Made by a program: the position numbers and the translations under genes
The notes under the pieces: model-generated
What the model was told of the DNA's origin: nothing
The model's input: only the letters and a program-made list of their open reading frames with translations
Databases searched by the model: none
NCBI GenBank assembly: GCA_023428655.1
Contig: JAEYXC010000381.1
Location: forward strand, 1-6,150
Length of the DNA: 6,150 bases
Direction: 5' to 3'
DNA from: Bacillota bacterium
Lineage (GTDB): Bacteria > Bacillota > Clostridia > Lachnospirales > Lachnospiraceae
Shown: in pieces, positions 5,750-6,150 of the stretch
Layout: each line of letters opens with the position of its first letter
Numbering within the stretch: the first letter of the stretch is position 1

Positions 5750-6150
5750 ATGATTGATTTAAGACTTTCTATTTTACCTTTTTTTATAATATTTGCAGCA
5801 AACTTTATCCTCAGTTGGATATATTATTCCCCCATGGTTCCATGGTTTAAAACATGGCAAATTGGTGTGGGAGCGGATCCAAATAAAGTTGAAATGACCG
5901 AGGAAGACAAGAAAAGTATGCCGAGACTCATGGGAGGTGCAGTCGTTTCATCGTTTCTGCTTTCTTATGGACTGCAGATCATTGTACATAGTGTTAATGC
6001 CAATGATTTTACATCAGGAGCTTTCATTGGATTTGTATTATGGATGGGATTTGTCATTACACATAGTCTGAACACACAATTTGAAGGTAGAAAACCCATC
6101 GTTTTGGTCATTAATAATGTTTTTTATTTGTTGACCTATACGATCTTTGG
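5750..6150 (+). CDS. DUF1761-type integral membrane protein, cut by the right edge
   Basis: An ATG with a strong ribosome site opens 133 codons that run off the window, so the C-terminus is missing. It begins with a hydrophobic helix (about residues 5-26) ending in WIYYSPMVPWFKTW, much like the W-Y-S-P-x-x-x-G-x-x-W signature of DUF1761. A short hydrophilic loop (about 41-59, ADPNKVEMTEEDKKSMPR) follows, then three more hydrophobic segments (about 61-82, 89-106 and 116-133). THSLNTQFEGRKP (104-116) matches the family's conserved loop between the third and fourth helices. These are small four-helix membrane proteins of unknown function. Probably co-transcribed with the reductase gene, which would place it under the Fur-box promoter as well. 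Confidence 0.7.
   Translation, partial: MIDLRLSILPFFIIFAANFILSWIYYSPMVPWFKTWQIGVGADPNKVEMTEEDKKSMPRLMGGAVVSSFLLSYGLQIIVHSVNANDFTSGAFIGFVLWMGFVITHSLNTQFEGRKPIVLVINNVFYLLTYTIF

Overview
The window looks like chromosomal DNA from a low-GC Gram-positive bacterium, most likely a Clostridia member and plausibly a Lachnospiraceae relative. The evidence is AT-rich DNA, strong AAGGAGG-type ribosome sites, use of a TTG start, sigma-A promoters with 17-bp spacing, a Bacillus-type Fur box and a phospholipid-type acyltransferase carrying a zinc ribbon. The lineage is an inference from style, not from a marker gene. I see no rRNA, tRNA, CRISPR array, insertion sequence or phage gene.

All five genes read on the + strand. 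(1) 2-1678: the 3' part of a protein with an N-terminal FemABX/CelD-like GNAT domain and a second, degenerate GNAT-like domain; its true start lies left of the window. (2) 1679-1983: an intergenic region with a good sigma-A promoter (1806-1834), followed by an imperfect 9-bp tandem repeat (about 1859-1974) that forms most of the predicted 5' leader. (3) 1984-3093: a lipoprotein that should fold as a TolB-like beta-propeller; the real start is the TTG at 1984, not the upstream in-frame GTG at 1864. (4) 3280-4539: a PlsC-type acyltransferase fused to a CxxC...CxxC zinc ribbon and an unrecognised C-terminal domain. (5) 4540-5075: a 536-bp gap holding a 26-bp-stem hairpin (4691-4747) and a consensus promoter (4919-4947) directly abutted by a perfect Fur box (4948-4962). 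(6) 5076-5627: a stand-alone RibD-C/dihydrofolate-reductase-like protein of the YyaP/YwjB type. (7) 5750-6150: the first 133 codons of a DUF1761-type membrane protein cut by the right edge.

The genes do not form an obvious pathway. The first three have cell-envelope themes (acyl/aminoacyl transfer, surface lipoprotein, lipid acyl transfer), but each of genes 3 and 4 appears to have its own promoter. The last two may be co-transcribed from the Fur-box promoter, since I find no convincing promoter or terminator in the 122 bp between them.

The observations most worth a second look are the repeat-built leader of the lipoprotein gene, the Fur-operator promoter in front of a reductase gene with no known iron role, the long hairpin and the two unusual fusion proteins. 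None is strong evidence of a wholly new system.
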